From NCBI RefSeq assembly GCF_900130015.1, contig NZ_FQXS01000015.1, forward strand, positions 56,755-120,754: DNA of 64,000 bases, read 5' to 3'. The position numbers and the translations under genes are program-made. This DNA comes from Desulfofustis glycolicus DSM 9705 (GTDB lineage: Bacteria; Desulfobacterota; Desulfobulbia; Desulfobulbales; Desulfocapsaceae). Positions 43,329-51,996 of the stretch are shown here, one piece after another (the stretch's first letter is position 1; each line of letters begins with the position of its first letter). A model generated the notes under the pieces. It ran no database searches, was not told where the DNA came from, and worked only from the letters and a program-made list of their open reading frames with translations.

Positions 43329-44129
43329 ATGACATCTTCCACGGCTGAACGATATCCACTGGTCAGGTACTTTTTCCATCTGCATCGAATCAAAGGCTGG
43401 CCTTACGTTGTTTCCTGGGCGCACCGGATCAGTGGGGTGTTGCTGGCCGGCTATCTGCTCTTTCATGTTACGACACTGGCCAGCCTGCGCAATCCTGCCG
43501 CTTTTGAAAACAAGATGCAGACGTTCGCGGCACTCTTTCCCATTTATGTTGAGTGGTTGCTGGCTGTTCCGGTTATCTTTCACGCGCTCAACGGAGGCCG
43601 ATTACTGCTCTACGAAGTTTTTGGCAACCGCAGGGATCGCCTCGTGCTCAATTGGGTCATGGTGCTGTCCGGTTGTTACCTGCTGCTTCTCGGTATCTTC
43701 ATGGCCCTGGGCAACCAGCAGGTTTCACCCGTCTTCTTCTGGAGTTATCTGGCTTTGAGCAGTGTCCTGTTTACCTATATGACTATCACCAGGCTACGCA
43801 TCTCCGGCGCGTCCAAGGGTTGGAAACTGCAACGCATCAGTGCGGCATTTTTGTTGCTGATGATCCCGGCGCACATGCTCTTCATGCACCTCGATCCGGC
43901 ACTCGGTAGAGATGCTCAGGTGATCATCGCCCGGATGAACAATGGTTTTATTAAACTCGTCGATCTGCTGCTGCTGATCGGCGTCATGTTTCACGCCGCC
44001 TACGGTGTTCGAGGTATCTTTCTCGATTATTTGGCCTCCCCGCGGGCCAGGACAGTGTGTACCGGTGTTATCGTCCTTGTCAGTCTGTATTTCACCTGGC
44101 AAGGCGTTCAAATGATCGTTTCGATCTGA
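43329..44129 (+). CDS. frdC: Fumarate reductase/succinate dehydrogenase cytochrome b subunit
   Basis: 266 residues from the ATG at 43329. About five membrane helices are visible, the length and layout of the diheme cytochrome b of Wolinella-type enzymes. Candidate heme-binding histidines lie in VVSWAHRISGVLLAGYLLFHV (split as SWAHRISGVL and GYLLFHV), FHALNGGRLL, and later AHMLFMHLD and FHAAYGVRGIF. It passes electrons between menaquinone and the FrdAB subunits in the cytoplasmic membrane. It starts 22 bases after the GntR gene. Confidence 0.9.
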   Translation: MTSSTAERYPLVRYFFHLHRIKGWPYVVSWAHRISGVLLAGYLLFHVTTLASLRNPAAFENKMQTFAALFPIYVEWLLAVPVIFHALNGGRLLLYEVFGNRRDRLVLNWVMVLSGCYLLLLGIFMALGNQQVSPVFFWSYLALSSVLFTYMTITRLRISGASKGWKLQRISAAFLLLMIPAHMLFMHLDPALGRDAQVIIARMNNGFIKLVDLLLLIGVMFHAAYGVRGIFLDYLASPRARTVCTGVIVLVSLYFTWQGVQMIVSI

Positions 44130-44142
44130 CGGAGGAGAACAG

Positions 44143-45939
44143 ATGACTGCTGCTCTGCATATAGCCGCAACCCTGCGGTGCGACGTGTTAATCATCGGTG
44201 CCGGTGGCGCCGCGTTGCGCTGTGCCGCCGAAGTCCTCGAACAGATGCCGGGTGCGTCGGTCTATGCACTGACCAAGGTATCTCATCCCCAGAAGTCGCA
44301 TACTTCCACCGCCCAGGGTGGGTTGGCCGCCGTCGACCCGAGGGATCCGCTGGATTCAACACTGTTTCACATGTTCGATACCTGGAAAGGTTCCGATTGC
44401 ACCGCCGACCAGAACGTCGTGAAACTGATCTGCGAGTCCGCCTGGGAGCAGATCCTCTGGCTGGAAAATCGAGGCATGCATTTTTCCCGCGATCGGGAAG
44501 GACGGTTGAGCAAGCGGACATTTGGCGGACACACCAGAAATTTTGGTGAGGCTTCGGTTTATCGTGCGGTATTTGAGGCCGATCGTACCGGCAAAGGCAT
44601 CATGGATACCAGCTGGGGAGAAACCCTGAAAAACGGTATCCGCTTTTTCAACCAGTGTATTGCCGTCGAGTTGTTGATCAAGGATCGCCGGTGCGGTGGT
44701 TGTATTGCCTTCAAGCAGAAAGACGGCCAATTCGTCAAAATCCTGGCCAAGGCCACGGTGATCGCCACCGGCGGCAGCGGCCAGGTTTTTCGGGTCACCA
44801 CCAATTGCCGGCAGAACACCGGTGACGGCTTGGCGCTCGCCTTGCAGGCGGGCCTGCCGATCATGGACCCCGAGGCGGTGCAGTTCCACCCGACCGGCAT
44901 TGTCGGCCCGGGGATTCTGGCCAGCGAGACGCTACGTTCGGTTGGCGGCATCCTTCGCAACCGCGATCTTGAGCCATTCATGGTCAACTATGCCCCGAAG
45001 ATGAAAGAACTGGCTCCACGTGATCTGGTCGCTCGAGCTATCGAATCGGAGATCCGTGAGGGGCGGGGCATCGTCAATCCCGATCATAATATTCCCCATG
45101 TCTGGATTGATCTGCGCCATCTCTCCGATGACGTACATGAAAAACAGATCCCCGAAGTTTCATCCTTTTTCAAACGCTATGTCAACCTTGATACGAAAAA
45201 GGATCTGTGCCCGGTGCGGCCGAGCAACCATTACCACATGGGGGGCATTCCGACCAATGCCTTCGGGGAAGTGCAGGATGGCGACCAACAGATTATCGGC
45301 GGGCTCTACGCGGTCGGCGAGTGCGCAGCTGCCAGTTTCCACGGCTTCAATCGTCTTGGGACCAACTCCATCCTGGAATTGATTACCATGGGCAAGCTGG
45401 TGGCTGAGCGGTTAATTCCATATATCAAAGAGGAGTACGGCAAGCATCAGGATATCGCCGGCGACCGTTTCGCCGCCAGGTTTTCTACCTATATGGAGGC
45501 GACGGGCAGCGAAAGCGTTGGTCTGATCAGGAACGCGATGCGCACCATGATGACCGAAAAAGTCAGTGTCTTTCGAACTGAAAAGACCATGAACGAGGCC
45601 ATCGAAGACCTTGCCGAATCCTACGAGCGAGCCCATCGGGCGCCGTTGGCGTGCCGGGATCTGGCCATGAATCAGGAGTTGCTGAACCGCTGGGAACTCG
45701 ACAACCTGCTGATGGTCGCCATGGCCATCAGCCAGGCCGCGCTGCATCGAAAAGAATCGCGCGGTGCCCATTTTCGTGATGATTACCCGGAACGAAAGGA
45801 TGAGTTCAACTACCATACGCTGGCCTCAATGGTGTCATTCCCGACGGTCGAGATCGGCCGGCGGGAAATCGACATGAGCCTGTTTGCTGCCGGCGGTGAA
45901 CATCATGAAAAATTCGACTACATCGAGCGGAAATATTGA
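44143..45939 (+). CDS. frdA: Fumarate reductase/succinate dehydrogenase flavoprotein subunit
   Basis: 598 residues. The FAD-binding N-terminus CDVLIIGAGGAALRCA and the covalent-flavin histidine region KSHTSTAQGGLAAV are present. Active-site regions include VQFHPTGIVGPGIL, MGGIPTNAFGEV and GLYAVGECAAASFHGFNRLG. The C-terminal helical domain ends normally. It interconverts succinate and fumarate. The direction cannot be decided from sequence; the cytochrome type and anaerobic setting allow either. It follows frdC by 13 bases. Confidence 0.95.
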   Translation: MTAALHIAATLRCDVLIIGAGGAALRCAAEVLEQMPGASVYALTKVSHPQKSHTSTAQGGLAAVDPRDPLDSTLFHMFDTWKGSDCTADQNVVKLICESAWEQILWLENRGMHFSRDREGRLSKRTFGGHTRNFGEASVYRAVFEADRTGKGIMDTSWGETLKNGIRFFNQCIAVELLIKDRRCGGCIAFKQKDGQFVKILAKATVIATGGSGQVFRVTTNCRQNTGDGLALALQAGLPIMDPEAVQFHPTGIVGPGILASETLRSVGGILRNRDLEPFMVNYAPKMKELAPRDLVARAIESEIREGRGIVNPDHNIPHVWIDLRHLSDDVHEKQIPEVSSFFKRYVNLDTKKDLCPVRPSNHYHMGGIPTNAFGEVQDGDQQIIGGLYAVGECAAASFHGFNRLGTNSILELITMGKLVAERLIPYIKEEYGKHQDIAGDRFAARFSTYMEATGSESVGLIRNAMRTMMTEKVSVFRTEKTMNEAIEDLAESYERAHRAPLACRDLAMNQELLNRWELDNLLMVAMAISQAALHRKESRGAHFRDDYPERKDEFNYHTLASMVSFPTVEIGRREIDMSLFAAGGEHHEKFDYIERKY

Positions 45940-45989
45940 TCTCATTTTCTTTCGTTACGCTCAACCCATTGCCCTGACCGGTGACATCG

Positions 45990-46709
45990 ATGAAAACAAG
46001 CTACGACCTGACGCTGAACATACGACGCTACGACCCCTATCAGAATCGGACCTGGGTGCAGACCTACCAACTCGAAGCCGGCCGGATCATGCGTTTTGTC
46101 GATCTGTTTCGTAAAATAAACGATGAACAGGATGCCACCCTGGCCTGGGGATCATCATGCGAGCACGGGCAATGCGGCAGCTGTTCGGTGCGCATTAACG
46201 GCAAACCGATGCTAGCTTGCGAGCTGCTTGTCGAAAATGCGGTTAATGAATTTGGCTCCACGACGTTTTTCATTGAACCGCTTCCGGTGGCGTCGGTAGT
46301 CCGTGATCTGGTAATCGATACCGATCAGGCCTACGCCCGAATCGATCAGGTTAAGCCCTATATCATTTCGCCCCGCCAGCCTGCCGCCGACGGGGAAGCG
46401 CACCAGATCAGCCCTGAGGAACTGGACCGCTACGTCGATGCGACGCGCTGTATCAACTGTTTTTGCTGTTCTGCGGCCTGTATCGCCAGCCATGACACCT
46501 TTCTCGGTCCCAATGCAATGCTGGCCGCCATCGTCCGGGTCATGGATCCTCGTGAGGATGAAAAACAGCAGCGGCTGGAGACGATTTACAGCGAAAATGG
46601 CGTGTATCGCTGCCATTCGTCGCAGGCTTGTTCGTTTGTCTGTCCAAAAGAAATCGATGTCGCCCATTTTATGGCCTTGGCCAAACAGGGGGCGATAACG
46701 TCCTCATAA
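45990..46709 (+). CDS. frdB: Fumarate reductase/succinate dehydrogenase iron-sulfur subunit
   Basis: 239 residues from ATG 45990; a GTG at 45981 is in frame. The [2Fe-2S] ligands are in SSCEHGQCGSCSVRING and the following MLAC. The [4Fe-4S] motif is CINCFCCSAAC, and the last cluster uses CHSSQACSFVCPKEID. This gives the three-cluster electron wire between FrdA and FrdC. The gene closes the frdCAB set, 50 bases after frdA. Confidence 0.95.
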   Translation: MKTSYDLTLNIRRYDPYQNRTWVQTYQLEAGRIMRFVDLFRKINDEQDATLAWGSSCEHGQCGSCSVRINGKPMLACELLVENAVNEFGSTTFFIEPLPVASVVRDLVIDTDQAYARIDQVKPYIISPRQPAADGEAHQISPEELDRYVDATRCINCFCCSAACIASHDTFLGPNAMLAAIVRVMDPREDEKQQRLETIYSENGVYRCHSSQACSFVCPKEIDVAHFMALAKQGAITSS

Positions 46710-46767
46710 CGGGCGATATTGTTTACCAGCAGAGTTGCACACCACCGTTCAGCAGGAGGAGAGTGTC

Positions 46768-48165
46768 ATGGAACTGACCAGAGAGATTGTTCGTCGCTGT
46801 CAGCAGATTACCTGTAGCAAACTCGATGAAGCGGTCAGAGATCGGGTTGCCTACCTGCTCCTCGATTACCTGGGTGTTGCTCTTCGCGGTACGCTCAGCG
46901 ATTCCTCGCAGCCAATCCAACGTTTTCTACTGGGCCGTGCTGCCGGTCCGTCCGCTGTGCCGGTCTGTGGCACCGGGCTGCGTGCCGACGCCCCCTATGC
47001 CGCATTGGCCTTGGGTACTGCCGCCCATTCCCTGGAACTCGATGATGTGGTCAACGCCGCGTCTCTGCACCCTGCCGTGTCGGTGATGTCGGCTGCCCTG
47101 GCCGCCGGATACCTGGCCGAAAGTTCGGGAGCGAGGTTGATCGAGGCGATTGTCGCCGGTTACGAGGTAACCGTGAAACTGGGAATCGCCCTGGATCCTG
47201 CCGCCCACTACGCGCAAGGCTTTCATCCCACCGGTACCTGCGGCACCATGGGCGCCGCCATTGCCGCGGCCTGCATGCTCGGACTCGATGAGCAGCAGAT
47301 GACCAACGCCCTCGGTATCGCCGGCAGTCAGGCGGCCGGGTCGATGGAATTTCTCGCCGACGGGAGCTTCACCAAGCGGCTGCATGCCGGTTGGTCGGCA
47401 CATGCCGGTGTTATCGCCGCACTGCTGGCAGCCGAAGGATTTACCGGTCCGGCGAGCATCATCGAAGGAAAATTCGGTTTCCTGCACGCCTATTCACCGG
47501 CTTCCGACAGCAGCAAGGTCCTGGCCGGCTGGGCGCGCCCCTGGGAAGTGATGAATACCAGCATCAAGCCGCATGCTTGCTGCCGCTATAAACAGGGAGC
47601 TATCGACTGTATCCTGCAATTGGCCCGGGAGCAGCAGATCGGTCCGGATGATGTGGAACGGATCGAGGTGGCCATCCTGCAGGCCGGTTTCGCTCTGGTG
47701 GCCGACCCCCCGGAGCTCAAAGCCAATCCGCAGAGCGTCGTGGATGCGCAATTCTCGATGCCGTTCGGAGCAGCGGTGGCGCTCTGCAACGGCAACGCTT
47801 TTCTCAATCAGTATTGCCTGGAAAATGTTAACTCAGAGGAAGTTCGGGCGCTCATGAAGCGGGTACACTGCGTTCGTGACGAAACTATCGAGAAGGATTT
47901 TCCGCGGAAATGGCCGGCAAGCGTTGCCATCGTCACCACGGACGGCCGGACCTGCCGGTGCCGGCTCGATCATCCCAAAGGAGACCCGGAGAATCCGCTG
48001 ACGTGGGACGAGATTATCGTAAAATTCAACAGTCTTGCCGGCGATGTTGTCGATTCGCAGCGCTGCGAAGCAATCGTTGCCCGGGTGCGCGCCATAGAAG
48101 CGTGCCCATCCGTCAGGGAATTGCTGTCCGGACTGTGCGTACCTCCGGTGTCTGAAGGTGTTTGA
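46768..48165 (+). CDS. MmgE/PrpD-family protein
   Basis: 465 residues from ATG 46768, preceded by CAGGAGGAGAG. The helical domain (about 1-270) has LLDYLGVALRG, AHSLELDDVVNAASLHPAVSV and FHPTGTCGTMGAAIAAA; the lid domain follows with KPHACCRYKQGAID and DAQFSMPFGAAVAL. Known members are 2-methylcitrate dehydratase, cis-aconitate decarboxylase and iminodisuccinate epimerase. Methylcitrate-cycle genes are absent, so the substrate is open. It is probably in the frd transcript (58-base gap), pointing to a C4-C6 dicarboxylate or tricarboxylate pathway. Confidence 0.88.
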   Translation: MELTREIVRRCQQITCSKLDEAVRDRVAYLLLDYLGVALRGTLSDSSQPIQRFLLGRAAGPSAVPVCGTGLRADAPYAALALGTAAHSLELDDVVNAASLHPAVSVMSAALAAGYLAESSGARLIEAIVAGYEVTVKLGIALDPAAHYAQGFHPTGTCGTMGAAIAAACMLGLDEQQMTNALGIAGSQAAGSMEFLADGSFTKRLHAGWSAHAGVIAALLAAEGFTGPASIIEGKFGFLHAYSPASDSSKVLAGWARPWEVMNTSIKPHACCRYKQGAIDCILQLAREQQIGPDDVERIEVAILQAGFALVADPPELKANPQSVVDAQFSMPFGAAVALCNGNAFLNQYCLENVNSEEVRALMKRVHCVRDETIEKDFPRKWPASVAIVTTDGRTCRCRLDHPKGDPENPLTWDEIIVKFNSLAGDVVDSQRCEAIVARVRAIEACPSVRELLSGLCVPPVSEGV

Positions 48166-48176
48166 AGCGCCGCGTT

Positions 48177-49358
48177 TCAGCTCGATGCGTTGGAAAAACA
48201 GCAACGATAGGCACCATTGACGACTTCGTCCGTCATCTCAGACAGACGCCAGATGCGTGCCTGCTCCCGGCAATGAGCGATTAGCTCCGGCAACCGGTCC
48301 TCGTTGATCCCCCATGATGCCAGTGAACACGAGCAGCCGATGGCGGAGAAAAAGACCTCGAATTCCTCGATGGTCATGGCCGCTGCTTTATCATCGTTGT
48401 TTTCTTCAAGTCCCCATACCGCTCGACCAAAGGTTGCCAGACGCCGGTGCACTATCGGACCGCGAAACCTGAGCCAGCCGGGCAACAGTGCCGCTAAACC
48501 GGCGCCATGGGCAATATCCTGCCGGACCGACAGGGCGTGTTCGAGCAGGTGCAGCTCCATCGCAATACGACCGACCCCGGCGGTGGTGATGCCCGACAAT
48601 GCCAGCGACGCCGCCCAGAGCATGGTTGCCCGGTCATCATAGGAATGGGGCTCGGTCTGTAATCGCCGGCAGGCAGCCATCGTCGTCCGGCAGATACCTT
48701 CGAGAAAATTTCGTTGCAGCGGTGCCTCGTCGATTGCCCCGGTCAGGTAGATCTCTAGACAATGGGCGATGATGTCGACCGCTCCCCAGGCGGTTTGTTG
48801 CGGCAGCACCGAAAATGTCAGCGACGGATCGACAAGGCTGACCCGCGGCAGCAACAACCGGTGGGCAAAACCGAATTTTCGCTGCTTACCGTCGTGAGTC
48901 AGGACCATGCCGCCGTTCATATCCGAGCCGGAACCGGCGATGGTTGGAATGCAAATCAGCGGCAGACTGCGACGGATGCTTTTCTTGCCGGTGAAGCACT
49001 TCCAGATATCGTGATCGACGCAGGCACCGGCAGCTATCGCCTTGGCGGAATCGATTACCGAACCGCCGCCCACCGCCAGCACTGCGCTGCACGCGTTGTT
49101 CCGGGCCGTATCGATGCCCCGATGAACGTGGTTGAGCAGCGGGTTGGGTTGCACAGAACCGTGTTCGACAAAGCGGAGGCCACCGTCCGTCAGGATCGTA
49201 CAGAGTTGTTGGTACAGTCCGGATGCCTTGCTTGACCGGCAGCCATGGACGAGCAGGACCGGTCCGTCGCTCCATGGATTCAGCTCAGCTGTCAGTGCGG
49301 CCAGAGCCCGGCGACCGAAAATGACCTTGACCGGTTGATGAAAGACGAAATCCTGCAT
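48177..49358 (-). CDS. Iron-containing alcohol dehydrogenase
   Basis: 393 residues. NAD-binding VLAVGGGSVIDSAKAIAAG and PTIAGSGSDMNGGMVLT, and metal ligands in GAVDIIAHCLE (Asp, His), ELHLLEHALSV (His) and DIAHGAGLAAL (His) are all present, so it should be active. It resembles the butanol dehydrogenase-like branch (BdhA/YqhD side). Its start shares a base with the rsmA stop (TGATG), and it converges with the MmgE/PrpD gene 11 bases away. Substrate unknown. Confidence 0.92.
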   Translation of the reverse strand: MQDFVFHQPVKVIFGRRALAALTAELNPWSDGPVLLVHGCRSSKASGLYQQLCTILTDGGLRFVEHGSVQPNPLLNHVHRGIDTARNNACSAVLAVGGGSVIDSAKAIAAGACVDHDIWKCFTGKKSIRRSLPLICIPTIAGSGSDMNGGMVLTHDGKQRKFGFAHRLLLPRVSLVDPSLTFSVLPQQTAWGAVDIIAHCLEIYLTGAIDEAPLQRNFLEGICRTTMAACRRLQTEPHSYDDRATMLWAASLALSGITTAGVGRIAMELHLLEHALSVRQDIAHGAGLAALLPGWLRFRGPIVHRRLATFGRAVWGLEENNDDKAAAMTIEEFEVFFSAIGCSCSLASWGINEDRLPELIAHCREQARIWRLSEMTDEVVNGAYRCCFSNASS

Positions 49359-50245
49359 CAGCGGGCCCCGTCGTCCAGGGCGGCGGCGAGGATCCGAAAC
49401 TGCTCGATGCTGAGCGCTTCCCCGCGCACGGTCAGCGGCAGGCCGAGGGAGTCGATGGCCCGGGAAAAGCGGCTTCGTGCATCTTCCCTGTTCGTCAAGC
49501 TCCGGTCCGCTGCTGTTTTTCCGCCTCCTGCTGCCGCCAGTAGGTTGTTTAGCAGCGTTTTGCGTCGATTGGCAAAGGCTGCGCGAACGAGATGCTGTAT
49601 GGTGTGAAACAGGTGGTTGTCCGGCTGGGGCTGAAAAAAACTGATGCGAATCACCTCTGAGTCGATTTTCGGCCGCGGATGAAACTGGTTACGATCCAGG
49701 GTCATCAGCCGTTGTACTCGGGCGCAACAGCCAAGCAGCACCGTCGGTATGCCGTAGGATTTGGTGTTCGGCACGGCACGGAGTCGATCCGCCACTTCTT
49801 TTTGCAGCATGACCACGACCTGGTCGACAGATTCACGCAGCTCGATCAGGCGAAAGATAAACGGGTTGGAAATCGAATAGGGCAGATTGGCGATGATTTT
49901 CAACCGCTCGTTGGACGGTCCCTGCAATACGGACAGGTCAAGGCGGAGGATATCGCCATGGAGCAGTGTTACGTTTGCCGGTAAAAGCTGGTGTTTTTCG
50001 TGATAGCGGACCAGACCTTGGTCGATCTCGATGCCGGTGACCGCAGCCACCGCGGCTGCCAGAGGAATGGTCAGGGCGCCGAGGCCGACCCCGACTTCGA
50101 TGACCCGGTCGTTGGCAGCAAAGCCGGCGGCGGCGACAATCGCCTCGGCGGTACTGGGATGGATCAGAAAATTCTGGCCGAGCCGCTTTGACGGGGCGAG
50201 TCGGTGGTCGGCCAGCGTGGTCTTTACCGAGGCAGGTCGGCTCAC
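49358..50245 (-). CDS. rsmA: 16S rRNA (adenine1518/1519-N6)-dimethyltransferase
   Basis: 295 residues from a GTG at 50245. KRLGQNFLIHPSTAEAIV, the SAM-binding VIEVGVGLGALTIPLA, IEIDQGLV and the catalytic ANLPYSISNPFIF are diagnostic of RsmA/KsgA. It dimethylates two adjacent adenines near the 3' end of 16S rRNA during small-subunit assembly. It lies 153 bases downstream of the DUF2062 gene. Confidence 0.95.
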   Translation of the reverse strand: MSRPASVKTTLADHRLAPSKRLGQNFLIHPSTAEAIVAAAGFAANDRVIEVGVGLGALTIPLAAAVAAVTGIEIDQGLVRYHEKHQLLPANVTLLHGDILRLDLSVLQGPSNERLKIIANLPYSISNPFIFRLIELRESVDQVVVMLQKEVADRLRAVPNTKSYGIPTVLLGCCARVQRLMTLDRNQFHPRPKIDSEVIRISFFQPQPDNHLFHTIQHLVRAAFANRRKTLLNNLLAAAGGGKTAADRSLTNREDARSRFSRAIDSLGLPLTVRGEALSIEQFRILAAALDDGAR

Positions 50246-50398
50246 CGTCTCGTTCCGTCGCAGATGAGAGTTGGATACAAAACGGTAGTTCCGGGCAGCT
50301 CGGCTCTCCCTGCGGCCGGTTCTCTGCCGTACAGTCGTCCGTAATTGCCGGTCGTGGCGAAGATGTTCATTGTTCGTTGAGACTCCCGTTCATGGAGG

Positions 50399-50899
50399 TT
50401 AGTGAAGAAGGTGCTTATCGTAACGTCTGCGCTGATAGCGCAGAACGAGGCGGTAAAACAGGTAGTAGCTCGACAGGCCAAACGGTAGGGCGAGCAGGAT
50501 GCCACCGCTCAGCATGACGGCCGCCGCTTCGGTGCTCATTTCGCCAAGGATGTTGAACCGGGTGGCCAGCGAGGCGTCGGAGAAGACAACGGTTGCTGCC
50601 GACTTGATTCTTTGCCAGTCTACTTCGTAGGGGGTGACCAGGTTGCCGATGCGAAGCGCCAAAAAGTAGAGGGGCAGCGAGGTCAGCGGGTTGCAGATTA
50701 GCCAGCTGGTGAGCAGACCTGACAGAAAGGAGGCTCTGGCCAGCAGGCAGAGGATGAAAATAATCGCGGTGTGCAGGGGGATGGTCGGCGTCATGCCGAC
50801 AAAAATCCCGATCGCTGCACCCAGTGCAATGGCATGGGGATTGCCCCTGATGCGCAGGATTTTTAAATAAAAAAAGCGAGTCGTCCGGACGAGGTTCAT
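50399..50899 (-). CDS. DUF2062 membrane protein
   Basis: 166 residues with about three membrane helices. GNPHAIALGAAIGIFVGMTPTIPLHT, given here as ALGAAIGIFVGMTP, and SWLICNPLTSLPLYFLALRIG are the DUF2062 signatures. The family has no settled function; some members are fused to glycosyltransferases (known). It overlaps the tsaD stop by four bases (ATGA). Confidence 0.85.
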   Translation of the reverse strand: MNLVRTTRFFYLKILRIRGNPHAIALGAAIGIFVGMTPTIPLHTAIIFILCLLARASFLSGLLTSWLICNPLTSLPLYFLALRIGNLVTPYEVDWQRIKSAATVVFSDASLATRFNILGEMSTEAAAVMLSGGILLALPFGLSSYYLFYRLVLRYQRRRYDKHLLH

Positions 50900-51921
50900 C
50901 GGAAGGTTTGGCTAACCTGGCCGAGTTGTGATCGGCTGAACACATCATCCGACCAGCTTCCCGGTCCCTTCTGCTGCAGCCATTTCCTGCCGGCAAAAGC
51001 GATCATCGCCGCGTTATCGGTGCAATGCTGCACCGCCGGCAGATACAGCTGCAGGCCTGCGGCTCGGCAGCGATCGGTCAGGATCGTGCGTAATGCGGTA
51101 TTGGCCGAGACACCGCCGCCCAGAACCAAAGAGGAAACAGCCAACTGCTTGGCGGCAAGAAGGGATTTGCTGACCAGAACATCTACCACCGCCTGCTCGA
51201 ATGAGGCGCAGAGGTCGGCGAGCAATCGATCGTCCCGGTGGTCACCGATCTGCCGGTATTGGTTAAGAACGGCGGTTTTCAGGCCACTGAAGCTGAAATC
51301 GAGCGACCCTTCCTCGAGCCAGGCCCGGGGTAGCACGAATCGCTCAGCGTCTCCCTGCCGTGCGTAACGCGAGATTGCCGGGCCGCCGGGATAGCCGATA
51401 CCGAGCAGACGAGCGACCTTGTCGAAGGCCTCCCCGGCCGCGTCGTCTCGGGTGCGCCCGAGCAGTGTAAAAGTGAAGAAATCGTCGACTCTGAACAACG
51501 CGGTGGTGCCGCCGGAGACGATCAGTGCGAGATACGGAAAGCAGGGCTTGACCGGTTCGAGGAAAGCGGAGAGCAGGTGGCCGGCCATATGATCGACACC
51601 GACAAACGGTCGACCGGTGGTAAAGGCGAGGGCCTTGGCGTAGGAGAAACCGACCAGCAATGAACCGATCAGTCCCGGCCCCTGGGTGGCGGCGATCAGG
51701 TCAATGTCGCGCAGGTCAAGCGCCGCCCTTCGCAATGCCTCGTCGACGACAACGGTGATGGCTTCCATGTGACGCCGTGAGGCCAACTCCGGTACCACGC
51801 CGCCAAAACGGGCATGGATAGTATCCTGGCCGGATACCACGTTGGCACGAATGGTGTCGTCATCATCGAGAACGGCGGCGGCGGTGTCATCGCAGGAGCT
51901 TTCAATACCGAGCGTAATCAT
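50896..51921 (-). CDS. tsaD: tRNA N6-adenosine threonylcarbamoyltransferase
   Basis: 341 residues. The N-terminal GIESSCDDTAAAVLD, the metal-binding HxxxH in GVDHMAGHLLSA, the VSGGTTALFRV phosphate loop and GGGVSANTALR are standard. TsaD transfers the threonylcarbamoyl group to A37 of tRNA, with TsaB and TsaE. tsaE is at 19.9 kb. It is transcribed ahead of the DUF2062 gene. Confidence 0.97.
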   Translation of the reverse strand: MITLGIESSCDDTAAAVLDDDDTIRANVVSGQDTIHARFGGVVPELASRRHMEAITVVVDEALRRAALDLRDIDLIAATQGPGLIGSLLVGFSYAKALAFTTGRPFVGVDHMAGHLLSAFLEPVKPCFPYLALIVSGGTTALFRVDDFFTFTLLGRTRDDAAGEAFDKVARLLGIGYPGGPAISRYARQGDAERFVLPRAWLEEGSLDFSFSGLKTAVLNQYRQIGDHRDDRLLADLCASFEQAVVDVLVSKSLLAAKQLAVSSLVLGGGVSANTALRTILTDRCRAAGLQLYLPAVQHCTDNAAMIAFAGRKWLQQKGPGSWSDDVFSRSQLGQVSQTFR

Positions 51922-51996
51922 CTGTCTTTATCGGGGGCCCGGCCGAGTGCGGTGCACCGTCGAGCCCGGCCAGGATTAATTCGGGGACGACCGCGC

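Noticed and set aside
46768..48165. Naming the MmgE/PrpD protein prpD or cis-aconitate decarboxylase
   Set aside because: Methylcitrate-cycle genes are absent and the family has several reactions; the sequence alone does not choose.
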